From a virus: DNA of 26,464 nt. The translations under genes were made by a program, and so were the position numbers. The stretch lies in IMG/VR virus record IMGVR_UViG_3300011114_000086, positions 1 through 26,464 of that record; one strand, 5' to 3'. The notes under the pieces are model-generated. The model was given only the letters and a program-made list of their open reading frames with translations. It did not search any database and was not told where the DNA came from. Positions 6,975 to 14,840 of the stretch are shown in pieces. Positions within the stretch are counted from its first letter, which is position 1. Every line of letters begins with the position of its first letter.

Positions 6975-8099
6975 CTATGTTCCAAACGTACTGCTTAAGC
7001 GGTTTTGATAGTACGGAGAAAGATTTGCAGTATTACCAGTGTTAACGTAATCAACAAATCCAGGGCTTCTACCACCATCAAATATATTTGCAGCAGAATT
7101 CATTAATTGAGGGCTTCTAGATGCACCCATCAATGCCGTTGCAAATGGGTTGTAAGCGTTAGCAGCATAGTTGCTTTCAGCAGCACCCATACCACCACCA
7201 TATATAGCATTAGCCGCGCTAGGACTCATTCCTTTAGCGCCGATATTGATGCCAGTATCAAGGGTTTGTTGTCCTAGTGACTCCAGCCCCGTAGCGCCTT
7301 GTAGATACGCTTGGTACGGACTCAAAGCACCCACCTGGCCTTGATAGCCTTGAGTAATCAAGTTGCCACCAGTACCCATCAATCCAGCGCCAAAGGTTAC
7401 CCGCTGCTGGCCTGCTTGATCTGCCTGCGCTGCCAGTGCAGCATCCTGCTGCGCCATTGCGTTGTAATACGCCTCCATCTCTGGAGTGGTAGCACCAAGG
7501 CCAGCCGCACCGCTAGGACGCGCACCAGTTGCTCCAACACTCAAACCGCCACGGCCTTGCTGGAACAAAGTATTCTGCAACTGCGCCATCTGACGCTCGC
7601 GGCTAGGGGCAAGCAATTCTTGCTGTGAAGCCATGTACTGCTGCGCTGCCTGCTGGGGAGACTGAGCCAGGTACTGAGAACCTAGCCCAAATAGACCTTG
7701 GCCTGCTTGCTGTAGTGGTGCAAACTGCTGTTGCGCTTGCTCTGCCTGGCTCAAGCCTTGGCCTGTCAGCGCCATGAGGCGATCCTGATAGGCTCGCATC
7801 TCTGGAGATAGGTTGTATCCAGCGCCAATAACACGCCCATTTGCGTCCGTTTGGAAGTTTGACGATCCAAACCTAGTAGTTACGCCAACAGGCCGAAAAC
7901 GGGCTTCAGCAGCAGCCATTTCAGCAGCTTTTTGCTGTGCAACTGCCTGCTCCCTTGCGGCATCCGCTGCTGAATTGCCTTGTAACAACCCGCCAAGAAG
8001 TCCGATACCGCCTCCGATAACCGTACCCCAAGGCCCAAAGGTTGAACCAGCAGCAGCGCCACTAGCTGCACCAGATAATGCGCCTCCTAAATCTGCCAT
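6975..8099 (-). CDS. Gly/Ala/Gln-rich internal virion protein candidate, 374 aa
   Basis: I start at ATG 8099 (MADLGGALSGAASG), preceded by AAGGGG; the open frame runs 30 codons further into the preceding fibre gene but has no ribosome site there. Residues about 5-45 are a Gly/Ala-rich hydrophobic segment. A helical 'AREQAVAQQKAAEMAAAEAR' stretch and long Gln/Ala/Gly-rich low-complexity sequence follow, with many QQ and YL repeats. This resembles the smallest internal or ejection proteins (T7 gp14 / P22 gp7 type) that can insert in membranes. It is the first of three such genes. The role is inferred from composition and order. Confidence 0.7.
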   Translation of the reverse strand: MADLGGALSGAASGAAAGSTFGPWGTVIGGGIGLLGGLLQGNSAADAAREQAVAQQKAAEMAAAEARFRPVGVTTRFGSSNFQTDANGRVIGAGYNLSPEMRAYQDRLMALTGQGLSQAEQAQQQFAPLQQAGQGLFGLGSQYLAQSPQQAAQQYMASQQELLAPSRERQMAQLQNTLFQQGRGGLSVGATGARPSGAAGLGATTPEMEAYYNAMAQQDAALAAQADQAGQQRVTFGAGLMGTGGNLITQGYQGQVGALSPYQAYLQGATGLESLGQQTLDTGINIGAKGMSPSAANAIYGGGMGAAESNYAANAYNPFATALMGASRSPQLMNSAANIFDGGRSPGFVDYVNTGNTANLSPYYQNRLSSTFGT

Positions 8100-8121
8100 A
8101 TTAATCCCCTTGCTTTCAAAA

Positions 8122-8865
8122 TTAAGTTTTGATGATGAAATAAATGCCGAGATATGGCGAAATAGTTGTCGCTGCTGTACCAGAACCAACGGAAGCGTTA
8201 GTTATAGTTATTCCAGTAAAAGCAGCATCAGTGCTACCACTTGCAGCTGCATTACCACTTATATATTGTTGACTGCCACTGCCAACCAACCCACCTGTCA
8301 TCGTATGAGAGTGACCTCCATCAGAAAGAGTATTAGCATGGGTATGCGCTGGGAGGTTAGCAATTGAAAGAGTTGTTGTAGCTGACCCTCCAGTAGATGC
8401 TGCCGAATAAGTAGTCCCTGCTCCAATAGGCATCCGATTACGGAAATCAGGCAAATTGAAGGTTGTTGACCCGTCACCAGAGCCAAAGGTTGTACTGTAT
8501 ATGGCAAACAATGCAGCATAGGTAGTCCGTGAAACGGCAGTACCATTACAAAGTAGGTATCCACTAGGGGCAGTAGCTGTCCCCCACATCTTTATCTCAC
8601 CAGTTAATATAGCGCCTTGCACAAAGGCAGTGGTTGCCAATAACGTACTGCTAGTTCCATAACTTTGCGTGACTCCAGTAGTCCCAGTGGGAAGTGATGG
8701 AGTACCCGTAAACGTAGGGCTTGCTAAGTCTGCTTTGGTTGCTACCGCAATAGCAATATTGGCAAACTCGGTATTGATCTCTGTACCCTTGACAATCTTT
8801 AGTGGATCGCCAGACGTAAGCGCGTCCTTGGTTGCAAAGTTAGTGCTTTGAGTGTAATTTGTCAT
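8122..8865 (-). CDS. Tail fibre with phage tail-collar domain, 247 aa
   Basis: Residues about 88-145 match the phage tail-collar domain: GEIKMWGTATAPSGYLLCNG, 'RTTYAALFAIYSTTFGSGDG', then FNLPDFRNRMPIG. The upstream part is Thr/Ser-rich with a 'FTGTPSLPTGT' fibre-type linker. Downstream are two HxH motifs (HTH 174-176, HSH 185-187), like the His pairs that bind metal in T4 gp37-type fibre tips. It probably forms a trimeric fibre or tail tip. ATGA couples it to the nozzle gene. It is the only fibre gene placed with the tail tube genes. Confidence 0.85.
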   Translation of the reverse strand: MTNYTQSTNFATKDALTSGDPLKIVKGTEINTEFANIAIAVATKADLASPTFTGTPSLPTGTTGVTQSYGTSSTLLATTAFVQGAILTGEIKMWGTATAPSGYLLCNGTAVSRTTYAALFAIYSTTFGSGDGSTTFNLPDFRNRMPIGAGTTYSAASTGGSATTTLSIANLPAHTHANTLSDGGHSHTMTGGLVGSGSQQYISGNAAASGSTDAAFTGITITNASVGSGTAATTISPYLGIYFIIKT

Positions 8866-10421
8866 GTTTGCTTTCCATCTTTAAATTGGATTTCTATCCT
8901 CTGAATAGATAGGCCATAACCATTAATCGTTGATTCGTATCCAGTTTGCACAATTTTACCCGCGCCGCTTGCTTGTGTAACTAGAGTTTGTAAAGCAACA
9001 CCATCAGAATATTTAGCAACAACGGTAGCATTTGCCCCAAACTCAGCAGTACCGTATTCACTAACGCTTTGCGTTGGAATTGCAACATTACTAGACAAAT
9101 AGTTTGCTGTGAAATCAAATGCCCACTTCATGGTGACGTACTGGTTAGATCCACCAATAACAACAGTCTTTAACCTTTTCAATACTGAAGTGGCATTTGC
9201 AGCACCTATATCAGAATGATTTGTGTAGTAAAGCATTCGGTACGATGAGGTGTAATCCTGATAATTCTCGTACTTACCCAAATAACCGTTCTTGCCTATG
9301 ACTAAATCGCCATTGCGCCGATATAGTAAGGCAGTAGGCTCAATCGAGTCCCAGACAGTTATCCTAAACGATCCATCCTGCAGCTGCACTCGCGTATCAA
9401 AACAGTAGACTTGCTTGGTGGATGGCAGGGTAAGCAAGTAGAACGCTTCCTTCTCGGAATAGACTGATTTGACGTTAGCAAGGGTTTCGCTTGCAAGTGA
9501 TCCCATCAAGTCATTGCGGACATTCTTGGATAGATCGCCTAGTGGTGCTGACTTCTCAATGATTGTCCTGGCAAATGATCTAACGCCAGAATTGGACAGG
9601 AAAAGGATATCCTTACCCGTGCTCTGGATAGTGTCCCTTGCAGTGCAGCCGATACCACCGACAGCATCAGTTAGTGACATTGTTGATGGTGTTGTTGCAT
9701 TCGCGTACACCAAGATTTGACGCTTGCCAAAGATGATTAATGAACCGTTATGCGTTGCCAGGCCGGTGATCTCATCGGCTCCATTAGTCCAAACCCTGTC
9801 AACATTCAAAGAACCAGATGTTCCCGTTGACCAGATATGACCAGCCAATAAATCAGAAAAGTAAACCGTGCTTTTTACGGAAGCAGTATTAGCAACCCAC
9901 AAACGTCCAAACGCTGAGATAACAATATCTCCACTAGGAACGGTAGCAACATAGCCGGTTTTCTCACTCACGCGCCTAAATGTCGTTGTGCTTACTGCTG
10001 GGTCATAGATCAATGGATCATGCCCAGTTTGAAAGAAGTAAGTGATTTGGTTTAGAGAGGCGCACGACCAGTTACTAGCGGTAATCGTAGGCGCAGTACC
10101 ACCACCGCCATACGTCAACTCGGTGACGGTATTGGTGCTGCTTAACTTGAAAAGTTTATTATTGCCGGCGAATAGAACAGTGATGGTTCCATCGGTTTGC
10201 ACTAACTCATCGACAACGCCAACATCATTAGCACCAAGGTTTCCTGATGATGAATTAATCCTTGACCAACCATTTCTAGCGCCAATACGTCCATATTGGT
10301 CAATAACGCAGTTGGTAGCGTCCAAAGCAAACCCGCTAGACAAGTCTAGTGGAGAGTCTTGCGTGTTCAGTCCATAGAACCCTGGCGCTTGAACACTCGC
10401 AGTTTGCAGTGCTTGGCTCAT
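8862..10421 (-). CDS. Tail nozzle / stabilisation protein, 519 aa
   Basis: Repeated short beta motifs spread through the protein ('VDELVQTDGTITVLFAGNNK', 'ITGLATHNGSLIIFGKRQIL', 'DILFLSNSGVRSF') suggest a beta-propeller. The N-terminus (QAPGFYGLNTQDSPLDLSSG, then ATNCVIDQYGRIGARNGW) is the typical opening of T7 gp12-like / P22 gp10-like nozzle proteins. It would close the tail tube below the adaptor. The gene starts in an ATGA overlap with the adaptor gene and ends in one with the collar-fibre gene. The exact subfamily is uncertain. Confidence 0.85.
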   Translation of the reverse strand: MSQALQTASVQAPGFYGLNTQDSPLDLSSGFALDATNCVIDQYGRIGARNGWSRINSSSGNLGANDVGVVDELVQTDGTITVLFAGNNKLFKLSSTNTVTELTYGGGGTAPTITASNWSCASLNQITYFFQTGHDPLIYDPAVSTTTFRRVSEKTGYVATVPSGDIVISAFGRLWVANTASVKSTVYFSDLLAGHIWSTGTSGSLNVDRVWTNGADEITGLATHNGSLIIFGKRQILVYANATTPSTMSLTDAVGGIGCTARDTIQSTGKDILFLSNSGVRSFARTIIEKSAPLGDLSKNVRNDLMGSLASETLANVKSVYSEKEAFYLLTLPSTKQVYCFDTRVQLQDGSFRITVWDSIEPTALLYRRNGDLVIGKNGYLGKYENYQDYTSSYRMLYYTNHSDIGAANATSVLKRLKTVVIGGSNQYVTMKWAFDFTANYLSSNVAIPTQSVSEYGTAEFGANATVVAKYSDGVALQTLVTQASGAGKIVQTGYESTINGYGLSIQRIEIQFKDGKQT

Positions 10422-11065
10422 ATCGCAACAAACTCCTGATTTTCGGGGTATCGAGTACCCTCCAAGGCAATGTAGTCAGACAGCATTGACTTGTAGAGTT
10501 GGTAGGCTTCAGAGGAAGACAGACCGCCATCCTCTCCACGTTCAACCAATGCCCTGGCGTATGCGTTCTGCGCTACTAAGAAATCAGGCACTAGGATTGA
10601 TGTTGCGTCAGATGCCAATGTTGCCTGCGGGATAGTCAGGGAAAAAATAACTGTGTATATGCCATCAGGACGCGAATACAGGCTTACCTTAGTGTCTCCA
10701 CTAGAGTCAACGCCATCAAACGCATAGTATTCTGGGACTCCAGTTGCCACCGGCACTAGGTTTTGAAACCTGTTCATCTGTACAAAACTGATATTTTGCA
10801 TCCCTACGTTTGACGTAGTGTTAATGGCATCCATCACCTGGAACTTTTGGCCTACACCAGTGAGGCTATAGCTGTAGGTGTTTGCCGTGGTTGTCAAAGT
10901 AATATTCTGACCCAATACATTCCAGCTAAACGCATCCTCAACCTGGCGCTTGGCATCATTGACAAACTTGCCAATCAAAGTTGAATAGGTAGTTTCTGCA
11001 TTAGTGGATACGGTAGTTTCCCGCAGCCGAATCAAAACATCGTTAATCAGTTCAAGGTAGGTCAT
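10418..11065 (-). CDS. Head-to-tail adaptor (T7 gp11 / P22 gp4-like), 215 aa
   Basis: The N-terminal MTYLELINDVLIRLRET followed by helices with 'FVNDAKRQVEDAFSWNVL' is the usual start of podovirus tail tubular A / adaptor proteins. A beta-rich middle (about 55-145) and a helical C-terminus (VAQNAYARALVERGEDGG) complete the pattern. It would form a dodecameric ring between portal and nozzle. Its place directly upstream of the nozzle gene, with 4-nt overlaps on both sides, agrees with this. Confidence 0.85.
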   Translation of the reverse strand: MTYLELINDVLIRLRETTVSTNAETTYSTLIGKFVNDAKRQVEDAFSWNVLGQNITLTTTANTYSYSLTGVGQKFQVMDAINTTSNVGMQNISFVQMNRFQNLVPVATGVPEYYAFDGVDSSGDTKVSLYSRPDGIYTVIFSLTIPQATLASDATSILVPDFLVAQNAYARALVERGEDGGLSSSEAYQLYKSMLSDYIALEGTRYPENQEFVAI

Positions 11066-11397
11066 GATCGTGTCAATCCTATTTCTTCTATGGTGGCTAC
11101 TACTGCGTATGTAGACGCAGATTCACTTGTAGATTTCAGAATATCGCCTTCCTCCATCACAAAGTATGAAGTACCACCCCAATCCTGTACTGTTTTAGCC
11201 GCTATAGCAACTTGATAAATTACAGAATAGGTAGTAGAGGCAGAGGTATCAACCCAATCAAAAGTAATGTGCTTGGTAGCTGTTGAAGCATTAGCGGCGC
11301 GTAACAATACGATCTTTGCATAGTATCCAGTTGGAACTGTGTACAAAGTTGTATTGGTAGCAGCCGTTAAGTTAGCTGCAACTGAAACTGGCCTCAT
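11062..11397 (-). CDS. Small beta-rich virion protein candidate, 111 aa
   Basis: The sequence is Thr/Ala/Val-rich and predicted all-beta: 'NTTLYTVPTGYYAKIVLLRA' is typical of small beta-sandwich head or tail proteins, and an acidic 'MEEGDILK' loop follows. No cysteine or membrane segment is present. It lies between the capsid cluster and the tail adaptor, and both ends overlap neighbours by ATGA. Likely roles are decoration, head completion or fibre attachment, but this is inference from fold type and position. Confidence 0.7.
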   Translation of the reverse strand: MRPVSVAANLTAATNTTLYTVPTGYYAKIVLLRAANASTATKHITFDWVDTSASTTYSVIYQVAIAAKTVQDWGGTSYFVMEEGDILKSTSESASTYAVVATIEEIGLTRS

Positions 11398-11570
11398 TTC
11401 TTCTTACCCATCTTGCTTGCTTCAGAAAGAGAAATAGCTATGGCTTGCTTTCTGCTTTTAACAACAGGGCCACCTTTTCCAGAATGCAAAGTTCCAGCCT
11501 TGTACTCACCCATCACTTTGCCTACTTTAGCTGTGGCTTTCTTGGTCTTAGGTACTTTGGCATACATCAT
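11394..11570 (-). CDS. Small basic protein, DUF6496-like, 58 aa
   Basis: A short gene starting ATGATG at 11570, with AAGGA overlapping the upstream stop and its own TGA overlapping the next ATG. The product is very basic. Its core 'GTLHSGKGGPVVKSRKQAIA' followed by ISLSEASK matches the signature I know as DUF6496, a family of small Lys-rich phage and bacterial proteins with a 'G-x-LHSG...VKSRKQAIAIALSEA' motif. Function is unknown; the charge suggests nucleic-acid binding or a virion-associated role. It fills the otherwise empty gap exactly between two overlapping neighbours, which is strong support. Confidence 0.8.
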   Translation of the reverse strand: MMYAKVPKTKKATAKVGKVMGEYKAGTLHSGKGGPVVKSRKQAIAISLSEASKMGKKK

Positions 11571-11573
11571 TAT

Positions 11574-11981
11574 TTAATCCTTAGTGATAGGCCCACCAGA
11601 TTTCCATGCATCACAAGTACGGGCCGCTGCACAAGTGAATTGGAATAGATCACAGTATCCCAGATTTGCAGCCTCAATAAACTGCTGGTCATAGGACAAC
11701 TCTCCTTTGCCCTCGTCCTTTTCCAGACCATCAGATATGCACTGCATCATCTTTGGAGTTTGGATAAACGCTGCACAGTTACCGCAGCGCATTGACTTGA
11801 TAGCGGATGTTGGAGCGTTGTACATCTTGGCCTTCTTTAGCCAAAATGACTCATTAGGCTCGTCAGGGTTTGGTGGCCCATAACCATAATCCGCAAACGC
11901 ATGGTTGCGGTTCTTCAGATTAACTGAAACGTCCTGCGTAGCAATAGGGCATACGACACCAGATAAAAGACCTTCTTTCAT
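11574..11981 (-). CDS. Cysteine-rich protein, possible iron-sulfur or zinc binder, 135 aa
   Basis: Seven cysteines occur at residues 11, 66, 69, 81, 110, 117 and 123. The last six form C-x2-C-x11-C-x28-C-x6-C-x5-C, within 'MRCGNCAAF' and 'LGYCDLFQFTCAAARTCDAW'. The CxxC...C...GYC order recalls high-potential iron-sulfur proteins, but spacing is not exact and two extra Cys exist, so a zinc site or disulfides are also possible. It lies in the head-gene cluster between a 70-aa protein (ATGA overlap) and the DUF6496-like gene. Related Cys-rich proteins are common in this position in environmental phages, and I know no tested function. Confidence 0.7.
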   Translation of the reverse strand: MKEGLLSGVVCPIATQDVSVNLKNRNHAFADYGYGPPNPDEPNESFWLKKAKMYNAPTSAIKSMRCGNCAAFIQTPKMMQCISDGLEKDEGKGELSYDQQFIEAANLGYCDLFQFTCAAARTCDAWKSGGPITKD

Positions 11982-12190
11982 GCTGCCATCCTAACTTTTG
12001 GTGGCCTGCCCATACGCTTAACTTGAACTGGTGCAGTCATTGGAAGCACCTTGTTTTGAGCCTCAACCTTTATATCTTCACCCTTATCATCAACCAGGAC
12101 ATAACCACTATGACCACGCATAGAGTCAATATCGTGCTGGTAGGTAAAGGTTACGGTATTCCCGCTTTGTAAACATCTAAAGATTGCCAT
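11978..12190 (-). CDS. Small hypothetical protein with GRPPK tail, 70 aa
   Basis: GGAG lies properly before ATG 12190. The N-terminal half (MAIFRCLQSGNTVTFTYQHD, then a 'GHSGYVLVD' segment) looks like a small beta domain. The C-terminal 'KRMGRPPKVRMAA' contains an AT-hook-like Gly-Arg-Pro core with flanking basic residues. It may bind DNA or act as a minor capsid-associated protein. It is the first gene after the terminator at 12202-12230, so its expression depends on read-through or an unseen promoter. It ends in an ATGA overlap. Confidence 0.7.
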   Translation of the reverse strand: MAIFRCLQSGNTVTFTYQHDIDSMRGHSGYVLVDDKGEDIKVEAQNKVLPMTAPVQVKRMGRPPKVRMAA

Positions 12191-12201
12191 ACTACAACTC
12201 C

Positions 12202-12230
12202 AAAAAAAGAGGGGTTATTAACCCCTCTTT
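12202..12230 (-). terminator. Rho-independent terminator after the decoration gene
   Basis: Arms 12206-12217 and 12219-12230 are perfectly complementary (AAAGAGGGGTTA with TAACCCCTCTTT), leaving an effective loop of a few bases. On the - strand the hairpin is followed by a run of T (complement of A 12202-12208). It starts 2 nt after the stop of the 107-aa gene. It should stop or reduce leftward transcription between capsid and tail genes. On the + strand there is no matching T run beyond the stem. Confidence 0.85.
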
Positions 12231-12232
12231 AA

Positions 12233-12556
12233 TTACACTGTCCGAACAACCACACACTTCACAGTAGTGCTTGCCAAATCTAATGTACCGCCAGACTCGT
12301 TTTGAAAACGAATTGAAACTACATCAGCTGCACTCACATAAGGCGTAATGCTGATGCCAGAAACATCTACACCCATGCTTACGTTCATCACAATGTCACC
12401 TAGCTTCACACCTGGTACTGCAATGGTATTGGTTTCTCCAACGCCATCAGCAAGAGATGATGCGTTTAGAGTTGCCGAAACCAACCATGTATCAGAGAAC
12501 AGACCACGAAATTGGTCATTACCTCTGCGAGAGGTTACTGCCGTTGCTGCTGCCAT
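12233..12556 (-). CDS. Probable capsid decoration protein, 107 aa
   Basis: The protein is beta-rich and Val/Ser/Ala-rich with an acidic middle: 'GETNTIAVPGVKLGDIVMNV' and 'ITPYVSAADVVSIRFQNESG' read as repeated strands. There is a short basic N-terminus (SRRGNDQFRG). The position immediately after the major capsid gene and the size fit a head decoration or stabilisation protein. AGGAG precedes ATG 12556 with good spacing. It is bracketed by two hairpins, a partial one upstream and a strong terminator downstream, which would set its level relative to coat protein. The assignment is by context. Confidence 0.65.
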   Translation of the reverse strand: MAAATAVTSRRGNDQFRGLFSDTWLVSATLNASSLADGVGETNTIAVPGVKLGDIVMNVSMGVDVSGISITPYVSAADVVSIRFQNESGGTLDLASTTVKCVVVRTV

Positions 12557-12581
12557 ATTAAATACTCCTAAAAGTTAAAAG

Positions 12582-12605
12582 TCCCCCCCTCGTTAGAGGG
12601 AGGGA
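12582..12605 (-). terminator. GC-rich hairpin after the capsid gene (partial terminator or attenuator)
   Basis: TCCCTCCCTC (12605-12596, - strand) pairs with GAGGGGGGGA (12591-12582) with one G-T pair across a TAAC loop. The following - strand sequence is CTTTTAACTTTT, a broken T run. It lies 7 nt after the capsid stop and 26 nt before the decoration gene. It may act as a weak terminator or mRNA-stabilising hairpin so that coat mRNA exceeds downstream mRNA. Confidence 0.55.
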
Positions 12606-12611
12606 ATGCTA

Positions 12612-13586
12612 TTAGGCTGGTACTGCCAAAGCAAAAGCAGCAGAAGCGTTAGACGCTGTGCTGGTTGCCGAGGTACGCAGTGCCTTGACACCATAAATGG
12701 TATCAGCGGTGAACAACGTGCCAAGGTACTCTTGCTTGTACTGGGTTTGCGAACGGATGCCGGTCTGCTCAATCAGAACCATCGCATCGCGGTGGCCCAT
12801 CAAGCAGATACGGTCAGTTGTGCTAGAACCAGCACCAGTATCAGCCTGAGAAGTAGCAAATACCGCCATGCCGTACAGTTGACCTATTTCACCATTGCGG
12901 ATAGCGTCACCGTTACCAACAAACGCTTGTTCGGTGTAACGTGCCAGACCCATCAACGTGTTGCGGCTGGAAGGAGGAATCAGGAAGAAACGTCCGTCCA
13001 TAGCAATGTCGTTGTCATCCAAACGCTGAATAGTGCGGCGAATGGCTGCATCGGTCAGCGAAGCTGCATTGGAAGTGGAACTGTTGTAAGCAGTAGTTCC
13101 ATCAGAGCCAATAAACGCTTTGGTGCTAGAAGCAGCAGTTGCGTAGTCATCAGTACCAATGGTTGCACCATTGAACGCACGGCCCAATTGAACCAGGTCA
13201 GTGTCGATGCGCTTTGCCAAAGCATAACCGGCATCTTCCGTGTAGAAAGAACGCAGGGAAGTTAGGGCTTGTACCTCAACAATGTCCTCGATCAAACGGC
13301 TGTACTCATAGTGCTTGTTGATAAGCACTTGAATATTGGTGTCGCTCTCTGCAATCAGAGTAACGGCATCAGTAGCAGCCTTGACAGAAGCATTGCCACG
13401 GGCAGGGGAAGGGATGTTAACAGTATCGCCTTTTTTGCCTTTGAAGGACATTTTCTTGACCAAATTGGCCAGGACCAGGTTCTTCTTGTAGGAAGCAACA
13501 ATTTCATCACTCCAAATTTCTGGAATGAAGTTAGCTGCGGAGGTAGTAGTTACCGAATTTGTGGGGGAAAAAGCAGTGTTTGCCAT
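12612..13586 (-). CDS. Major capsid protein, 324 aa
   Basis: The size, the N-terminal 'NFIPEIWSDEIVASYKKNLV' followed by 'FKGKKGDTVNIPSP', the middle 'FYTEDAGYALAKRIDTDL', and 'DGRFFLIPPSSRNTLMGL' followed by 'NGEIGQLYGMAVF' are characteristic of HK97-fold coat proteins of short-tailed phages. It follows the scaffold gene and precedes a small decoration gene, the standard order. The ribosome site GGAG is 7 nt from ATG 13586. No protease or frameshift extension is visible. Confidence 0.92.
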   Translation of the reverse strand: MANTAFSPTNSVTTTSAANFIPEIWSDEIVASYKKNLVLANLVKKMSFKGKKGDTVNIPSPARGNASVKAATDAVTLIAESDTNIQVLINKHYEYSRLIEDIVEVQALTSLRSFYTEDAGYALAKRIDTDLVQLGRAFNGATIGTDDYATAASSTKAFIGSDGTTAYNSSTSNAASLTDAAIRRTIQRLDDNDIAMDGRFFLIPPSSRNTLMGLARYTEQAFVGNGDAIRNGEIGQLYGMAVFATSQADTGAGSSTTDRICLMGHRDAMVLIEQTGIRSQTQYKQEYLGTLFTADTIYGVKALRTSATSTASNASAAFALAVPA

Positions 13587-13606
13587 GTTAAAACTCCAAA
13601 ATTAAA

Positions 13607-14338
13607 TTATCGTACACGACCCTCAGAATATGCCTGCATGATTTCATCACTCAGTGTTTCATATCGCTGTGGATCAGTCATTTTCAGTCGAATCAGATCG
13701 GCCCTTCGATAGACGCGCTTGGAACTCTCTCCAGAACCACCAACATCAACTTGCGCCGCTCTCATGCTCTTAGTCCTGATAGCATCATTTTGCTGATCTG
13801 ACTGTTTAGCCTTAATGCCGCGCAGTTGCTTGAAGGTGGACAACAATTCATTTGCCGAGTCATAGTCAAACTCTGCATCGGCCTTTGCGTAAAGTCCCAA
13901 TCTCACAGGTGAGGATTTCACCCAGTTATGGAACTCCGAATCATTGACTACTTGGGAGTAGTCAGGATGATCCTGCGCCAGCTTCTGCTGAATCTGCATC
14001 CGTTTGAAGTCGAGGCCAGCTTGTCTAGCCGCGAGAACGTCAGGATGTCTATCAATCGTTGCTTGAACTGCCTTTTGAGGATTCTCAAAAAAGTCAACCT
14101 CAGGCTCCTCCTCTTTGATAGGTTGCGACTTCCCATTAAGGTTTTGCTTGATTAACTCGTCAGCTAACTTACGAACTTCGCCGACCTCTTGGGCCTGCTT
14201 ACCAATCAGCTTTTCAGCCTCCTGGTGCATTCGTACAACTTCCTCCAAACTTTTGGCCCTGTATTTCTCAGGAAGTTCGTTCTTAGTTTCTTCTATTTCG
14301 AGTTCGCCTAGCGGCTCTGTGGGTTCATCAATCAACAT
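13607..14338 (-). CDS. Capsid scaffolding protein, 243 aa
   Basis: The protein is acidic at the N-terminus (DEPTEPLGELEIEETKNELP), carries the 'LPEKYRAKSLEEVVRMHQEA' segment often seen in scaffold proteins of this phage group, then a long charged helical region and a basic C-terminus (YRRADLIRLKMTDPQRY). High Glu/Gln/Lys content and no cysteines are typical of scaffolds that are lost during maturation. It directly precedes the major capsid gene. AGGA lies 8 nt before ATG 14338. Confidence 0.88.
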   Translation of the reverse strand: MLIDEPTEPLGELEIEETKNELPEKYRAKSLEEVVRMHQEAEKLIGKQAQEVGEVRKLADELIKQNLNGKSQPIKEEEPEVDFFENPQKAVQATIDRHPDVLAARQAGLDFKRMQIQQKLAQDHPDYSQVVNDSEFHNWVKSSPVRLGLYAKADAEFDYDSANELLSTFKQLRGIKAKQSDQQNDAIRTKSMRAAQVDVGGSGESSKRVYRRADLIRLKMTDPQRYETLSDEIMQAYSEGRVR

Positions 14339-14388
14339 ATCGGTTTCCTGCCAAAATGGTTGTAGGATAATTCAACTCGGCATAATGC

Positions 14389-14616
14389 TTATGAGTTGGC
14401 TTTTTGCTCCGCTTTTAACTTTTCAGTATGCCGGTGTTCAAACCGTCCATAAGCGGACGGAAAGTTTCCAGACCAACCTTCAAGGTTAAATGACGGAGCA
14501 CTTATTACACGATGAGCAAGCCCACCGCATTCACACCTAAAACTCTGTTCCTCATAATCACAGAATCTTTCGGTCTTATGCCCGTTTTCACAGGCAAATT
14601 CATACATTCTTTTCAT
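14389..14616 (-). CDS. FmdB-like zinc-ribbon protein, 75 aa
   Basis: The start MYEFACENGHKTERF and the later 'RCECGGLAHRVISAPSF' match the FmdB-type small zinc ribbon (CxxC...CxxC) in a phage variant. The visible ligands are Cys9, His13, Cys28 and Cys30, so the knuckles are atypical (C-x3-H and C-x-C). Such proteins are common next to phage head genes; their role is unknown and the 'regulatory' label of the family is historical. GAGG lies before ATG 14616, favouring it over ATG 14607. It overlaps the upstream gene by 17 nt. Confidence 0.8.
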   Translation of the reverse strand: MKRMYEFACENGHKTERFCDYEEQSFRCECGGLAHRVISAPSFNLEGWSGNFPSAYGRFEHRHTEKLKAEQKANS

Positions 14617-14839
14617 TCAAATCCTCGTATGCTCGTTCGCTGATCTCTTTCAAGGTTATCAGCCAAGTCAGGATGGAAATCTCGCCTTTGCGGAATTGTA
14701 GACTTTTTTCATCCGCTATGGTAGACACATTGTTAAGTGAATCAAACATCTTATTGGCATCGTCCATAAGGTCAATCCAGCCAGGCATAGAAAACAGATC
14801 AAACCTGTCCTCATAGTATCTTTGCAACTCAGGAGCCAT
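14600..14839 (-). CDS. Small hypothetical head-cluster protein, 79 aa
   Basis: An all-helical acidic protein starting MAPELQRYYEDRFDLFSMPG, with 'GWIDLMDDANKMFDSL', and ending LKEISERAYEDLNEKNV. I recognise the type as recurrent beside FmdB-like genes in related phages, without known function. There is no membrane segment or cysteine. It starts just after the stop of the membrane-protein gene with a weak GGAT-type ribosome site, so it is probably translated by coupling. A role in head assembly or packaging is speculative. Confidence 0.75.
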   Translation of the reverse strand: MAPELQRYYEDRFDLFSMPGWIDLMDDANKMFDSLNNVSTIADEKSLQFRKGEISILTWLITLKEISERAYEDLNEKNV

Positions 14840-14840
14840 A

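Noticed and set aside
12606-13265. A 219-codon + strand frame opposite the major capsid gene
   Set aside because: Shadow of the capsid gene; no family features and no coherent operon context.
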